From: UBA4582 sp047629195
GTDB lineage: Bacteria > Pseudomonadota > Gammaproteobacteria > Pseudomonadales > Azotimanducaceae
Assembly (NCBI GenBank): GCA_047629195.1
Contig: JBLHWY010000004.1
Span: forward strand, 1-64,000
Direction: 5' to 3'
Length of the DNA stretch: 64,000 nt
The notes under the pieces are model-generated. The model saw only the letters and a list, made by a program, of their open reading frames with translations. It had not been told where the DNA came from and did not search any database. The translations under genes and the position numbers were made by a program. This document shows, piece by piece, positions 44,162 to 52,567 of this stretch (positions are counted from its first letter, which is position 1; each line of letters opens with the position of its first letter).

Positions 44162-45226
44162 ATGACTGTAAAAGCCAATAAAATTATTTATGAATACGGT
44201 GAGCCAAAGATTGGTGCATCTGTTATCCGGGGCTTGGAGCTAGCGCTGGCTGAGTGTGGCGTTGATTACCTTAAGTTGCTTGCGATTGCAGATATCGACA
44301 GCAAAGAATTGCAGAAGCTCAATGGGCAACTCTCGCTTCGAAAATACCTGAATTTTATGGAGCAGGCGGCAATTTTAGCGGGTGACCCGATCCTTGGTAT
44401 TCGCCTTGCGCGTTCCTGTGGGGCTGAGACGCTGGGTGCGATCGGATTTTTGTTTCTATCTTCAAGGTCACTTTTTAGCGCGCTGTCAGACTTCTGTCTC
44501 TATATGAACTTGTTACAAGATAGGGCGAGCCTTAGTGTCGAGCGGTCGCAGGAGTCGTTGATCTTTAACTATGATATTTTTGATTTGCCGAATGCAGAAT
44601 GGCGGCAGGATGTGGAGTTCAGCCTTGCACTTTCAACCAGACTCATTCGGATGTTTACGGGTTCTAGTGCAGTAATCGATACAATTGGGTTCAGACATTC
44701 CGCGGGTGCCAAGTCGAAGGTTTACGAGCAAGCGCTTAATACACAAGTAAGGTTTGGTCAGGAAGCTAACAGTATTATTATGCCTGTTAGTATCGGCACG
44801 ATGCAAAGTCATGCGATGGATCCTGGCCTGTCTGACATATTAAAAGCGCATCTTGATTCGGAGATGAGATCACGTCTTAACCATCATTCGTTTAAAGCAG
44901 AAGTTAATCGCATTCTGTTGGCTAACTTGATTGAAGCGCCGGTCACAGCAGAGAAGATGGCAGAGTATCTAGCGCTTTCCCCAGCGACGTTATATCGACG
45001 TTTGCGCGGGGAAGGTACTTCGTTCAATCAGGTTAGTGCTGAAGTAAGTTTTGAACTCGCTAAATCTTATCTTGCAGACTCTTCCTTGTCAGTCACACAA
45101 ATAAGCCAGATTGTTGGTTTTGCTGAAGCTGCTAGTTTCACCAGAGCTTTTTTACGCTGGAGTGATGGTATAACACCGTCTGCCTACCGTAAATTGATTA
45201 GCGGAGGAGTAGGTGGCGCTACATAA
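44162..45226 (+). CDS. AraC family transcriptional regulator
   Basis: A 354-aa regulator of the same architecture as its divergent neighbour: sensing domain of the Arabinose_bd type, then HTH 1 (AEKMAEYLALSPATLYRRLRGEG) and HTH 2 (SVTQISQIVGFAEAASFTRAFLRWSDG), both outlined. Two similar regulators back to back suggest duplication with separate inducers or joint control. It ends before a GC-rich hairpin. Confidence 0.88.
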   Translation: MTVKANKIIYEYGEPKIGASVIRGLELALAECGVDYLKLLAIADIDSKELQKLNGQLSLRKYLNFMEQAAILAGDPILGIRLARSCGAETLGAIGFLFLSSRSLFSALSDFCLYMNLLQDRASLSVERSQESLIFNYDIFDLPNAEWRQDVEFSLALSTRLIRMFTGSSAVIDTIGFRHSAGAKSKVYEQALNTQVRFGQEANSIIMPVSIGTMQSHAMDPGLSDILKAHLDSEMRSRLNHHSFKAEVNRILLANLIEAPVTAEKMAEYLALSPATLYRRLRGEGTSFNQVSAEVSFELAKSYLADSSLSVTQISQIVGFAEAASFTRAFLRWSDGITPSAYRKLISGGVGGAT

Positions 45227-45267
45227 TTGGACAGCTACTCACTCACTAAATTAATGGTTCGCAGAGC

Positions 45268-45289
45268 CACCGGTATCTGAAAACCGGTG
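45268..45289 (+). terminator. Probable intrinsic terminator of AraC gene
   Basis: Perfect arms CACCGGT / ACCGGTG with an 8-nt loop, followed 6 nt later by TTTT. It lies 41 bp after the stop codon; the T run is short, so confidence is moderate. Confidence 0.5.
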
Positions 45290-45413
45290 ATCAGGTTTTG
45301 ATTGCCACTCTCAGACGAGGCTGCTGCCACACCATTGATCTAGTAGTCGTTAAGCCGCAGTTAAAGCCAGCTAGAATTCATGTGGTCTTCAATCTTTGTC
45401 TGCGTATCTGGGG

Positions 45414-46214
45414 CTATCTTCCAGTGAACACAGGGTCGCGCTTCTCGACAAAAGCACGAATACCCTCTTTGGCATCAAGGGTATCTTTTGCTAGATTCTG
45501 TGCATAGGTTTCGAATTCTAGTGCTTCGCGAAGATCTGAATCTTGTGCTTTGTACATGGCTCTTTTTGCGAGTTGAATGGCGATGGGTGGTCCTTCCGCA
45601 AAAGATTTTGCCATCGCAAGCGTTCTCACCATTAGATCCTCGGGTGAGGACATCTCAGAGATAATTCCAAGTGCAAGTGCTTCCTCGGCATCAATCATCT
45701 TGCCAGACCAGATCAGCTCGCAAGCTTTTGCCATACCAACAATTCTAGGCAAGAAGTAAGTCCCGCCCCAATCTGGGTGCAGGCCTCGTTTGGTGAATGT
45801 CTGGCCGAAGCGTGCTTTACTTGAAGCAATGCGAATATCACAAGCTAGTGCGATATTCATACCTGCACCAGCAGCGGCTCCATTGACAGCGGCGATGACT
45901 GGTTTGGTGGCATTACGCATGGCGAGCACAACCTTGTCCCTGATGGGGGTTAATTTCTCGTTGAGGGCATTGGCGCTGGTGCTGTCAGATGACGCAGTTT
46001 TATTCATTGCTTTCATGTCGCCGCCAGAACAGAAACCACGACCTGCACCGGTAATCACGATGACACGAACATCAGTGTCTTTGTCGCTTAGTTGCATCGC
46101 TTCCAGAAATTCTATACGCATCAAGGGCGTAAGCGCGTTGAGGCGGTCTGGCTGGTTGAGCGTGATCGTCGCGATATGATCGCTGACATCATAAATTATG
46201 TGTTCATAAGGCAT
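45414..46214 (-). CDS. Enoyl-CoA hydratase/isomerase family protein
   Basis: A crotonase of about 266 aa. The two oxyanion regions are ITGAGRGFCSGGDMKAM and NGAAAGAGMNIALACDIRIA. The usual catalytic Glu positions are not both evident, so hydratase, isomerase or other crotonase chemistry is open. ATG 46214 (MPYEHIIYD) follows GAGAAGA; ten more open codons precede it. It is divergent from the acyl-CoA dehydrogenase, consistent with a shared beta-oxidation-like function. Confidence 0.9.
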   Translation of the reverse strand: MPYEHIIYDVSDHIATITLNQPDRLNALTPLMRIEFLEAMQLSDKDTDVRVIVITGAGRGFCSGGDMKAMNKTASSDSTSANALNEKLTPIRDKVVLAMRNATKPVIAAVNGAAAGAGMNIALACDIRIASSKARFGQTFTKRGLHPDWGGTYFLPRIVGMAKACELIWSGKMIDAEEALALGIISEMSSPEDLMVRTLAMAKSFAEGPPIAIQLAKRAMYKAQDSDLREALEFETYAQNLAKDTLDAKEGIRAFVEKRDPVFTGR

Positions 46215-46384
46215 AACTTGTCTTCTCGATAAATAAACAATCACGTTAACATGTAAATCAGTAGAGTTTAATTAGAGAGAAAAGTGTCTGCAAATTCAAT
46301 TGTTGGGTAAGGTAGACTTAGTACAAAGATGCGTGGATATTGATTCACGATCTGCAAATATAGAATGAGTCTTTGGAGTAAAAA

Positions 46385-47569
46385 GTGATCGATTTGGAAA
46401 AGTTTAGAAATGAAACAAGAACTTGGCTCGAGGAAAACTGCCCTGAAGGCGCGCGTGGCGCCGGTTACATACCTCTTGGCAGTACAAAAATTGAACTCGA
46501 GACTGATACCAGAGTTTGGCTTGAGCGAATGGCTGATAAGGGCTGGACCGTGCCAACTTGGCCAAAAGAATACGGTGGCGCAGAAGTAGGACGCGATGAA
46601 TACAAAATTTTGATAGAAGAGCTTACGCGCATCGGCGCAAGAACGCCGTTAACAGGGCGTGGTGTGAACTATATTGGGCCAACAATTCTAGAATTCGGCA
46701 CCGATGAGCAAAAAGCCAAGTGGTTACCACGCTGTGCGCGCGGAGAAGGTGCTTGGGCCATGGGTTACTCAGAGCCTGGTGCAGGTTCTGATCTGGCAAA
46801 TCTGAGCACGAAAGCTGTTCTTGACGGTGATAGTTTCAGAATCAATGGTTCGAAGACATGGACCAGTGACGCAAAAGATTGTGACTACATTTTTGCGTTG
46901 GTAAGGACATCACCTGATAAGCCAAAGCATGATGGGATTAGCCTGGTATTGATAGATATGAGTCAGCCCGGCGTGAGAGTTTCTCCGATCCAGCTGATAT
47001 CCGGCGCATCACCTTTTTGTGAGACGTATTTTGAAGATGCGATTGTGCCGAAGGAAGATTTGATCGGTGGTATTGATCACGGTTGGACTGTTGGTAAGCG
47101 ACTACTTCAGTTTGAGCGCTCTACCCATGCGGGGATCAACATATCTGGGTCGCAGGGCGGTCGTGTAGAGACAAGCCGTATGCCGGATCTTGTGAAAGAT
47201 TACGTGGGGATGACTGAGAGCAAACTAAGTGATGCTCATTTGCGGGAATGGTTGACAACCTTTGAAATGAACTCTCATTCACAAAGGTTGACTCAGCGTA
47301 GGGCGATTGAGGAGTCACAATCCCATGCGCCTGGATTTACGTCTTCTGCTGTAAAGCTGACAAATGCGTTAAATATTCAGGATGGCGATGAGTTGTTGGT
47401 TGCGGCGATGGGGAGTCAGGGTTTGCGTTGGGATGAGTCAACAGCTGAACCTAAACAGCTGGCTTTCCTGAAAAAGTGGTTGTATCAGAAATCTTTGACG
47501 ATCGCGGGTGGTACTAAGGAGGTTCAGTTGAATATTATTGCTAAGCGGGTGCTTGGGTTGCCTGACTGA
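46385..47569 (+). CDS. Acyl-CoA dehydrogenase family protein
   Basis: A 394-aa flavoenzyme: GYSEPGAGSDLANL, NGSKTWTSDAKDCDYIF, then TIAGGTKEVQLNIIAKRVLG at the C-terminus. The C-terminal motif and overall length place it with FadE-like enzymes common in steroid/terpenoid and branched-chain acyl-CoA degradation. The GTG start has TTGGAG upstream. It is divergent from the enoyl-CoA hydratase gene. Confidence 0.9.
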   Translation: MIDLEKFRNETRTWLEENCPEGARGAGYIPLGSTKIELETDTRVWLERMADKGWTVPTWPKEYGGAEVGRDEYKILIEELTRIGARTPLTGRGVNYIGPTILEFGTDEQKAKWLPRCARGEGAWAMGYSEPGAGSDLANLSTKAVLDGDSFRINGSKTWTSDAKDCDYIFALVRTSPDKPKHDGISLVLIDMSQPGVRVSPIQLISGASPFCETYFEDAIVPKEDLIGGIDHGWTVGKRLLQFERSTHAGINISGSQGGRVETSRMPDLVKDYVGMTESKLSDAHLREWLTTFEMNSHSQRLTQRRAIEESQSHAPGFTSSAVKLTNALNIQDGDELLVAAMGSQGLRWDESTAEPKQLAFLKKWLYQKSLTIAGGTKEVQLNIIAKRVLGLPD

Positions 47570-47829
47570 TTCGTTCTTTTTGTTTTTGTTTGGGTGTGTT
47601 TCGCATCAGACAACGCGTGCTTCGTTTCCATCCGCTGGCATCGCGACCCTTCGGGTCTAGCCTCACTTGACGAGAAGCCCCGAGGGTCTTCTGGCCGGCA
47701 CTCGACGCAATGCTGAAACGCGCCTTGAGAACGGGCCGCGTTCGGACGAAGCCCCCTTTGCCGGATGCTATTGGCGTCGGGGAGTGATTTAAACGGAGTA
47801 CCTGCTTCTCAATGCGGCGTAAACCATAG
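47570..47829. repeat. GC-rich non-coding spacer with hairpins, candidate dispersed element
   Basis: 260 bp between two convergent genes with higher GC than its surroundings. Hairpins are visible: GACCC-TTC-GGGTC (47645-47657) and an imperfect AGAAGcCCC / GGGtCTTCT stem around 47679-47698. A minus-strand frame through it (47541-47873) has low-complexity, basic composition and overlaps the ABC exporter end, so I do not call it a gene. Compositional contrast suggests a mobile or repeated extragenic element, but only one copy is in the window. Confidence 0.4.
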
Positions 47830-49566
47830 TCAAATCGAAGCCTGCAGCGCGTAGAGCCCTGAGTAATGCCCATCCTGCTCTATTAACTCCTGATGTTTAC
47901 CTTGCTCAATAATGCCGTTTACACCTAAGACGATGATTCGTTCTGCGTTTTGAACGGTCGAAAGTCTGTGAGCGATGACAATGGTCGTTCTGTTTTTACT
48001 TAGCCGTTCTAACGATGATTGTATGGCGCTCTCGCTTTGGTTGTCGAGTGCGCTGGTAGCCTCATCAAAAATTAGGATAGCCGGGTCTTTGAGGAAAGCC
48101 CGTGCAATACTTAGACGTTGCTTTTGACCACCGGATAGTTTGACGCCTCGCTGACCAATTTCGGTTTGATAACCATTCTCTAAGGTCATAATGAAGTCGT
48201 GTGCGTTTGCCTTTTTAGCACAGGCGATCACATCTTCGTCACAAGCCGCAAGATTTCCGTAGTGAATGTTTTCAGCAATAGTACCGTCAAACAAATACGT
48301 GTCCTGTTGAACCACGCCGATGTTCTTTTGCAATGATTCCTGCGTTAGCGTCGTGACGGTGTGGCCATCAATTGAAATTGATCCTGCCGTTGCTTCGTAG
48401 AACCTGGGTATGAGAGCGCATAGGGTAGATTTTCCCACGCCAGAAGGACCCACTAAAGCAACGAATTCTCCGGGTTTTATCGATAGTGACAAGTTCTGAA
48501 TAACCCAGGGTGCTGATTCGCTGTATCTGAAACTAACATTTTCAAATTCAACTTTACCCGTTGCTTTGGTGAGTGTTGTAGCATGAGGGTGATCGGCAAT
48601 GGCAGGTTCGACTTCGAGTAATTCTATGACGCGATCGAACCCTGTGATACCACTTTGATATAACCTGGAAAAATTAAGGGCAGTATGAATAGGTTCAACG
48701 AGCAGGCCGACGTAAAGCAGGAATGTGACGAGATCAACGATGCGAAGAGGACCTTGGATTATAAATGAGCCTCCTACGCCAATGACGATAACGGTAAAGA
48801 TTTGCGTGAATGCCACGATTCCGCTATCGAGATACGCTTCGCTCTTGTAACTGTGTCGCCTGCTTTCGAGAAAGCGTTCGTTCTCGATTGCGAATCTATT
48901 GTTCTCAAATTCAGCGTTGGTGAAGGATTTTGAGACTCTGATACCACCCAGAGAATCTTCAACGCGGGCGTTGACGTCGCCAATACGATCTCGAGCTGCG
49001 CGCAAAGCAATATTCATTTTTCGATTGAAATGGAATGCATAGACCACCATAGGGGGCAGACAGGCGAAAATGAGCAGTGTGAGCTGCACATTGATTGTCA
49101 TCAGAATCAGGAATGTGCCGAAAAATTTGATCAAGGTAATCAAAATATCTTCAGGACCGTGGTGATAAAGCTCTGCGAGATTGTACGTGTCGTTGGTGAC
49201 GCGAGTCATGAGTTGACCGACTTTGTGCTCGTCGTAGAAGCTAAAAGGTTGGGTCTGCAAATGCGCAAATAATTCGCCGCGCATGTCGCGCTCCATCAAG
49301 GCGCCCATGAAGTGTCCCATGTAGTCCACAAAGAATTTGCAGAGTGCATGCACGGCAACCAACGCCAACATAATGCTGGCCATATAGAAGATTTGTGTCA
49401 GCGCGTCGCTAGCATCAAGCGTTAATATGCTCTCGGTGATGTATCGCGCGCACAATGGCAGCGACAGTGTAATGACTGCGATAACAATTGCGCAGCTGAG
49501 GTCTGCGCTTAATAGAAGCTTGTAGGGTTTATAGTAGGAGAGAAATTTTTCCAGTCGTGGGTACAT
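47830..49566 (-). CDS. ABC exporter, MsbA-like half-transporter
   Basis: A 578-aa fused membrane-ATPase protein: six transmembrane helices in residues about 15-300, then Walker A VGPSGVGKST, VVQQDTYLFDGTIAENI, LSGGQKQRLSIARAFL, ILIFDEATSALD and the H-loop IVIAHRLS. It acts as a homodimeric exporter of lipids, drugs or peptides. It is a single gene, with no paired half-transporter or LpxK next to it, so MsbA proper is unlikely. Confidence 0.92.
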   Translation of the reverse strand: MYPRLEKFLSYYKPYKLLLSADLSCAIVIAVITLSLPLCARYITESILTLDASDALTQIFYMASIMLALVAVHALCKFFVDYMGHFMGALMERDMRGELFAHLQTQPFSFYDEHKVGQLMTRVTNDTYNLAELYHHGPEDILITLIKFFGTFLILMTINVQLTLLIFACLPPMVVYAFHFNRKMNIALRAARDRIGDVNARVEDSLGGIRVSKSFTNAEFENNRFAIENERFLESRRHSYKSEAYLDSGIVAFTQIFTVIVIGVGGSFIIQGPLRIVDLVTFLLYVGLLVEPIHTALNFSRLYQSGITGFDRVIELLEVEPAIADHPHATTLTKATGKVEFENVSFRYSESAPWVIQNLSLSIKPGEFVALVGPSGVGKSTLCALIPRFYEATAGSISIDGHTVTTLTQESLQKNIGVVQQDTYLFDGTIAENIHYGNLAACDEDVIACAKKANAHDFIMTLENGYQTEIGQRGVKLSGGQKQRLSIARAFLKDPAILIFDEATSALDNQSESAIQSSLERLSKNRTTIVIAHRLSTVQNAERIIVLGVNGIIEQGKHQELIEQDGHYSGLYALQASI

Positions 49567-49913
49567 AAACTAATTTTTCCGATAGCGTGGGTATGCCGTA
49601 GGCAGCCCCGGTATGCTTAGTCTCATCACTGAGAAGTCTTTTTGTGTTGCCTCTGGATTCTCTTCTCATGGATTTTTCCTCTTTCTGATGGACCGACTTA
49701 TTATTAAGAAAGGCTTCTAATAAGCACTATTGGATTAAATTACTTTTATGCGCATCCTATAAAACCCAAAGACTGGCTAGAAGTCAATATTCCTACCCAT
49801 ACAAACTATAGATGCTTTTTAGATGTTCAATAGATGTTTAGATGCTTGAGCGAAAGTGATGGATCACTTAGTCTGAGGGGTATTCATACACCAGACTGGA
49901 AAGGATCGTACTC
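49567..49913. other. Intergenic spacer with TAGATG direct repeats
   Basis: 347 bp between divergent genes. No reading frame or RNA gene stands out. The only structure seen is four TAGATG-type direct repeats at 49809-49847, described separately, and A/T-rich sequence around 49680-49760 that may hold promoters. Confidence 0.45.
49809..49847 (+). repeat. Four direct repeats TAGATG(C/T)TT upstream of amidohydrolase
   Basis: TAGATGCTT, TAGATGTTC, TAGATGTTT and TAGATGCTT begin at 49809, 49820, 49831 and 49839, giving spacings of 11, 11 and 8 bp. They are 67 bp upstream of the amidohydrolase start, so they may be an iteron-like regulator-binding array. Chance expansion of a short tandem repeat is possible. 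Confidence 0.5.
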
Positions 49914-51575
49914 TTGAGCATTACTATCTATCAGGCGAAGAAAATCATCACGATGAATCCATCTAACCCGGAGGGAACCCATGTCGCGGTTCGTGATGGG
50001 CTTATTCTTGGCGTTGGCTCGCTGGATGAGGTTGCAGGTTGGGGAGCGTACGAACTTGATACCAGCTTTGCCAATCATGTGATTGTGCCGGGTTTTGTTG
50101 AGGCACATGCGCATGTGATGGCCGGTGGCATGATGCTTTTGCCCTATATGGGTTACTTTGAAAGAAAGTTGCCGGATGGCTCCACCGCACCGGGTATTAA
50201 AAGCTACGAAGCGTTGATTGAAGCACTGAAGCTAGCAGAGTCAAATTTGGTAGATGCTGAAGCGCCGCTGGTAGCTGTTGGATTTGATCCAATTTACTTT
50301 CCAGACCAACCGCGTCTGTCGCGTCTTGAGTTGGATCAGGTGTCAGCAACAAGGCCTATTTATCTGCAGCATGCCAGTGGCCATCTTGCGACCGTAAACT
50401 CCGCTATGCTTGCGGAAAACGGCGTGACCAAAGAGATGAAAATCGAAGGACTTGGCCGTGATGACAACGGCGAATTGGACGGTGAGCTACGTGAGCCGGC
50501 AGCGATGTCTACCTGCAAGACGGGCAATCGGATTGTGCAGCGAATTAATCAGACCGAGCAAGCGCTTAGAGATTTTGGTGCACTAGCTCGTAACGCGGGC
50601 ATCACAACCTGTACCGATCTGGGTGGCGTGTCAATATTGGTGCCAAAGTTACTTGAGATGTGGCAAGAGATTACTGGTGAAGCAAGCTTTCCGCTGAGAA
50701 TTGCGCAATACAACATTCCAGCAATGCCTGGTGCGGCGGCTGCGTTTGATGAAATAGCTGATCAATTTATTGAGCTGCAAAAGAAACAAACAGAAAAGCT
50801 AAGGTTTCCCGGTGTCAAATTTATTCTGGATGGTTCAATTCAAGGGTTTAGTGCGCTGATCGAGGAACCGGGATACTTCAGCGGTGAAGATCACGGCCAA
50901 TTGCTGACCATTCCTGAGCAATTCGCTGATTGGTTGCGGCCATTTCATCGTGCAAGCCTTAATGTTCATATGCACTGTAATGGCAATTTAACCCAGCAAC
51001 TCGCGATTGATACGGTAGAGAAAATAGTGCGAGAAGATCCGTGGTTGGATCATCGCCATACTATTACGCACGCTCAACTAACCACTCAGGCGCAGCTCAG
51101 AAAAATGGCGAAGCTTGGTTTGTGTGCAAACTTCTTTGCTAATCATTTGTGGTATTGGGGTGATCAGCACTACGATATTACTGTTGGTCCAGAGCGCGCC
51201 AATTCACTTGAGCCATGTGCTTCTGCTTTGAGGGAGGGTGTTCCTTTCTCCATACATTCCGATGCAGGCGTGACGCCTTTGGGTTCCTTGCACACAATGT
51301 GGTGTGCTGTGAACCGTATTACACCGAGTGGTCGTGTGCTGGGCGAAGTTGAAAAAATTAGCGCATACGAGGCATTAAGAGCCGTGACTATTTCTGCTGC
51401 ATACCAGATGCATTTAGATGATGAAATTGGCTCGTTAGAAGCCGGTAAGAAAGCTGATTTTGCCGTGCTCGAGCAGGATCCGTTGACAGTCGAGCCGATG
51501 AGTATTCGTGACATTAAAGTCTGGGGGACAGTGCTGGCGGGTACAAAATATCAAGCTGCTGGCGTGGTGGACTAG
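49914..51575 (+). CDS. Amidohydrolase family protein (YtcJ/ imidazolonepropionase-like)
   Basis: A 553-aa TIM-barrel metallohydrolase. HAH in VEAHAHVMAGG supplies the first metal ligands; FILDGSIQGFSAL, NVHMHCNG and SIHSDAGVTP hold the later His/Asp ligands; the C-terminal AGKKADFAVLEQDP closes the composite domain, as in the YtcJ/AepA branch. The start is a TTG with AAGGA upstream. It overlaps the CobW-like gene by one nucleotide (stop TAG shares G with GTG), so they are coupled. Confidence 0.9.
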   Translation: MSITIYQAKKIITMNPSNPEGTHVAVRDGLILGVGSLDEVAGWGAYELDTSFANHVIVPGFVEAHAHVMAGGMMLLPYMGYFERKLPDGSTAPGIKSYEALIEALKLAESNLVDAEAPLVAVGFDPIYFPDQPRLSRLELDQVSATRPIYLQHASGHLATVNSAMLAENGVTKEMKIEGLGRDDNGELDGELREPAAMSTCKTGNRIVQRINQTEQALRDFGALARNAGITTCTDLGGVSILVPKLLEMWQEITGEASFPLRIAQYNIPAMPGAAAAFDEIADQFIELQKKQTEKLRFPGVKFILDGSIQGFSALIEEPGYFSGEDHGQLLTIPEQFADWLRPFHRASLNVHMHCNGNLTQQLAIDTVEKIVREDPWLDHRHTITHAQLTTQAQLRKMAKLGLCANFFANHLWYWGDQHYDITVGPERANSLEPCASALREGVPFSIHSDAGVTPLGSLHTMWCAVNRITPSGRVLGEVEKISAYEALRAVTISAAYQMHLDDEIGSLEAGKKADFAVLEQDPLTVEPMSIRDIKVWGTVLAGTKYQAAGVVD

Positions 51576-52495
51576 TGGTTGGTTTTACGATACTTGGCGG
51601 CTATCTCGGCGTAGGAAAAACGACGCTTCTAAATCATATTTTGCGAAACAACGATTTGTTGGATGGTCAGCCCCGGCGTATAGCGTTACTCATTAATGAC
51701 TTCGGTGACATTAATATTGATGCGCAGCTAATTGAATCGCAAAGTGACAAACAAATAAATCTTGCGAACGGATGTGTTTGTTGTACGCTCAATGACGGTT
51801 TTACAGATGCGCTAGAAAGGCTGTTAGCGCTGGAACCTAAGCCGGAACACATTATAGTCGAAGCGAGCGGCGTAGCTGATGTTGGCAATCTTTCCCAGTA
51901 TGGCAACGGTCAGGAACTGAAGCTTGCCAATGTCATCGTCGTTGCAGATGCCGAAACTGTGCGTGAAAAAGCTGCTGATAAATATGTTGCGCGTACGATT
52001 CAGCGCCAGCTAAAAAGTGCAGATTTGATTCTACTGAATAAGATTGATCTATTGGCAGATGAAGAACAACGAGCGTTGGTCGTCTGGTTATCTGAGCTTA
52101 CCGATGGCGTGCCCGTTGTACCCTGCGTTAACTGTGATATCCCCTTGGCAATGATTTTTGATCTTGAACACAGGGGTTTTACGCCTGATGAGAGCGTGCA
52201 CGGGCACGAACACTATCGTGGCTGGAGTTATCGCTCAACGATGCCTATTACTCGCCGGGCTTTGGATGAATTTGTCGCAAACCTTGGTCAGGATGTTTTG
52301 CGCTGTAAAGGGCTATTCATAGACGAGGCAGGCGGGTCTTTAGTGCTTCAGGTTGTTGGCAAGCGTAAAGAAATTACGGTCGCGCAGTCTGATAACCGAT
52401 CTGCTAATCAAGTAGTCGCGATCGGATTGAGCGCTCAGTTAAAACCAGAAAAACTAGATATGCTGGCCGAAGCATTGTTCGGTGACGCTTGCTAG
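51575..52495 (+). CDS. CobW/COG0523 family GTPase, putative metallochaperone
   Basis: A 306-aa GTPase: Walker A GYLGVGKTT (9-17), CxCC metal site (Cys67, Cys69, Cys70) in ANGCVCCTLNDG, NKID guanine motif, and a CobW_C-like tail. The family includes zinc-, cobalt- and nitrile-hydratase iron-chaperones. Position between two metal-dependent amidohydrolases, with one-nucleotide overlap to the first, suggests it loads their metal. It lacks a long His-rich loop, though HGHEHYRGW near residue 208 offers several His. Confidence 0.88.
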   Translation: MVGFTILGGYLGVGKTTLLNHILRNNDLLDGQPRRIALLINDFGDINIDAQLIESQSDKQINLANGCVCCTLNDGFTDALERLLALEPKPEHIIVEASGVADVGNLSQYGNGQELKLANVIVVADAETVREKAADKYVARTIQRQLKSADLILLNKIDLLADEEQRALVVWLSELTDGVPVVPCVNCDIPLAMIFDLEHRGFTPDESVHGHEHYRGWSYRSTMPITRRALDEFVANLGQDVLRCKGLFIDEAGGSLVLQVVGKRKEITVAQSDNRSANQVVAIGLSAQLKPEKLDMLAEALFGDAC

Positions 52496-52567
52496 ATAGA
52501 TGATATGTTTACAGTGCAAACCGGCTTGTGCTGATCAATATTAAGCGGATTCAAAAAGGAGATATGC

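Noticed and set aside
47541..47873. A 110-residue minus-strand frame through the GC-rich spacer
   Set aside because: Basic low-complexity composition, overlap with both flanking genes and stem-loops in the DNA point to a repeat element rather than protein coding.
47830..49566. Calling the ABC exporter msbA
   Set aside because: Domain architecture fits MsbA-type half-transporters in general, but the lipid A context genes are absent.
49809..49847. TAGATG repeats as a CRISPR-like or origin iteron array
   Set aside because: Repeats are only 9 bp, spacers are almost absent and no cas, rep or integrase gene is near.
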